Below are positions 6,601 through 6,697 of a stretch of 6,697 nucleotides of DNA, one piece after another. The stretch is taken from positions 1-6,697 of the forward strand of contig CAJJDJ010000123.1 in NCBI GenBank assembly GCA_905182825.1, written 5' to 3'. The DNA is from Thiotrichaceae bacterium UBA7359. GTDB lineage: Bacteria > Pseudomonadota > Gammaproteobacteria > Eutrophobiales > Eutrophobiaceae. A model generated the notes under the pieces. It saw only the letters and a list, made by a program, of their open reading frames with translations. It searched no databases and was not told the DNA's origin. How positions within the stretch are numbered: the stretch's first letter is position 1; each line of letters begins with the position of its first letter. Position numbers and translations under genes: made by a program.

Positions 6601-6697
6601 AATGAGCAACAGTAGGGCTCCGATCCTTACGATGAAACGCAATAGAACGTCGTAGTGCACGATTTTGTTTTTTGTTGAGACTCTTTATGTAAGGCGC
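3629..6697 (-). CDS. Transmembrane Ser/Thr protein kinase with periplasmic TPR-like region and C-terminal FGE-sulfatase (SUMF1/TagR-like) domain; 5' end outside window
   Basis: The frame is open from the right edge to TAA at 3631-3629, giving 1022 visible residues (numbered here from the edge). The ATG at 6517 is not the start: 60 codons precede it in frame and it lies inside the transmembrane helix. Residues 7-37 (LNKKQNRALRR...HRKDRSPTVAHFLDEF) match the end of a bacterial Ser/Thr kinase C-lobe, with Arg26 as the subdomain XI arginine; the catalytic part is off-window. One helix follows (about 46-66, NPFVIAAGVLLIIGL...). Residues 67-800 are helical, acidic and cysteine-free, with degenerate TPR-like units, e.g. 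near 138, 233, 444, 546, 634 and 681. After a TGTGTG linker, an FGE-sulfatase domain spans about 801-1022: YEASVSDW, YRIPTKSEWEYA, NGWGLKNYIGNVQEW, RGGAF and GFR. The FGE cysteine pair is incomplete (Asp991, Cys996), so formylglycine-generating activity is unlikely. It is the upstream gene of an operon with the membrane protein at 2868-3602. Role inferred: envelope sensing and phosphorylation signalling. Confidence 0.9.
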   Translation of the reverse strand, partial: APYIKSLNKKQNRALRRSIAFHRKDRSPTVAHFLDEFEGKATWYKNPFVIAAGVLLIIGLMLIAPAFDYLHQKELENIIAEIEVGNEESIIVKLDEILLLDKADQSTITDDEEAKKKIQAYFSDKVSSLIDTSADAYDFPAAARVIAEIEQFYPGSIFLQKETALVLTSKKQIISGLNAQYIAALKDPSLIDNTKNILDAIGKIEPGHSLLTDPRPSNAYRLLALDKFEVNEFDNALGLVESGLASAEGDPRLSDLKSKILRAQKVAQLEIELGAIQDQLSSLADFTVEQATIVELATLKPNSETITSLSESFKPIIETELTTINKSGTRQDAVTLAENFGVLLNSLQLNQLLTQVKLTKLDADQRKQKVSEFVNANIQNIEAALAEAQIDNSQWESNLLKEFLSLGSLVAEDENINTSLTQFRNEIVEIYTEKAYETLQSERFDAADGYIDIGERFAPELPEIFDARNAVANAREESDRRARIEANKNDFKTFTDGDNIVEAENLFKQLKTDLPGTDNFILNEGPQLLGVSLSRLAKRKAETKDFSDAYSFVIKGLEIDPSNVVLSALKNEYQAEANIIELSELFKTAVSFPVNIKLKISQIENASPARYAEFSKAAAITLADRINKLRFSDENASAGLAQNAAGLFPANAVLADLKSQLKLKPWTGIAAANASILAGKLTQAKNLQQAALTEFGANPEFVNFSQRLNAKIAEANSVYNLYLADKETAGQDYQKLRSLKNTLSNAQRLWTDSPIIGKDESDLDDLIAKYKPISKPRIRTVEKELTAESMANTGTGTGKTQARLWKPISSDSECSNRLAGYGKRAKAICFDMVHSSARGPLMVVVPNGEGIEKPFAISKYEASVSDWSKYCILSGTCKPIKNKERKNDPITGITLQEAQDYAKWLSERTGETYRIPTKSEWEYAANAGGNQPKKDFNCRVTVQEKLIKGTGIVSVKSGKSNGWGLKNYIGNVQEWVIDGNSTTARGGAFIDAHSKCDLSLERSHDGNADDSTGFRLIREDVG

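Overview
The window looks like chromosomal DNA of an AT-rich gammaproteobacterium. The evidence is the combination of a ubiquinone O-methyltransferase (UbiG) directly followed by a UbiG-linked HAD phosphatase of the MupP/Gph type, an outer-membrane MlaA lipoprotein, and a large transmembrane Ser/Thr kinase. The genus cannot be fixed from the sequence. I see no mobile element, CRISPR array, tRNA or rRNA, and the genes look intact, so this reads as ordinary chromosome with one unusual signalling module.

Layout. Minus strand, 1907 down to 1: ubiG, then an HAD phosphatase whose ATG directly abuts the ubiG stop (TAAATG), then a squalene/phytoene synthase-like gene that starts at a GTG overlapping the HAD gene by 17 bases and runs off the left edge. 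These three form a tight, probably translationally coupled operon. A 221-bp divergent intergenic region (1908-2128) carries a good sigma70-type promoter for mlaA on the plus strand (2129-2842). mlaA meets a convergent minus-strand pair across only 25 AT-only bases. In transcription order the pair is a very large kinase gene (6697 down to 3629, 5' end outside the window) and, 26 bases later, a 244-residue single-pass membrane protein (3602 down to 2868).

The large gene does not begin at the in-window ATG at 6517. The frame stays open for 60 more codons to the right edge, and these encode the last part of a Ser/Thr kinase domain and half of the transmembrane helix. The visible protein is: kinase C-lobe end, transmembrane helix, about 740 residues of cysteine-free helical TPR-like periplasmic sequence, and a C-terminal FGE-sulfatase (SUMF1/TagR-like) domain in which one of the two catalytic cysteines is replaced by Asp. 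With the co-directional single-pass protein, this makes a candidate envelope-sensing phosphorylation module with a sensor analogous to TagR of the type VI secretion threonine-phosphorylation pathway, fused in cis. That function is inference.

A second point of interest is the squalene/phytoene synthase-like protein. Its fold-level signature is clear, but both aspartate-rich metal-binding motifs appear to be lost, so it is probably not an ordinary prenyl-transferring synthase.
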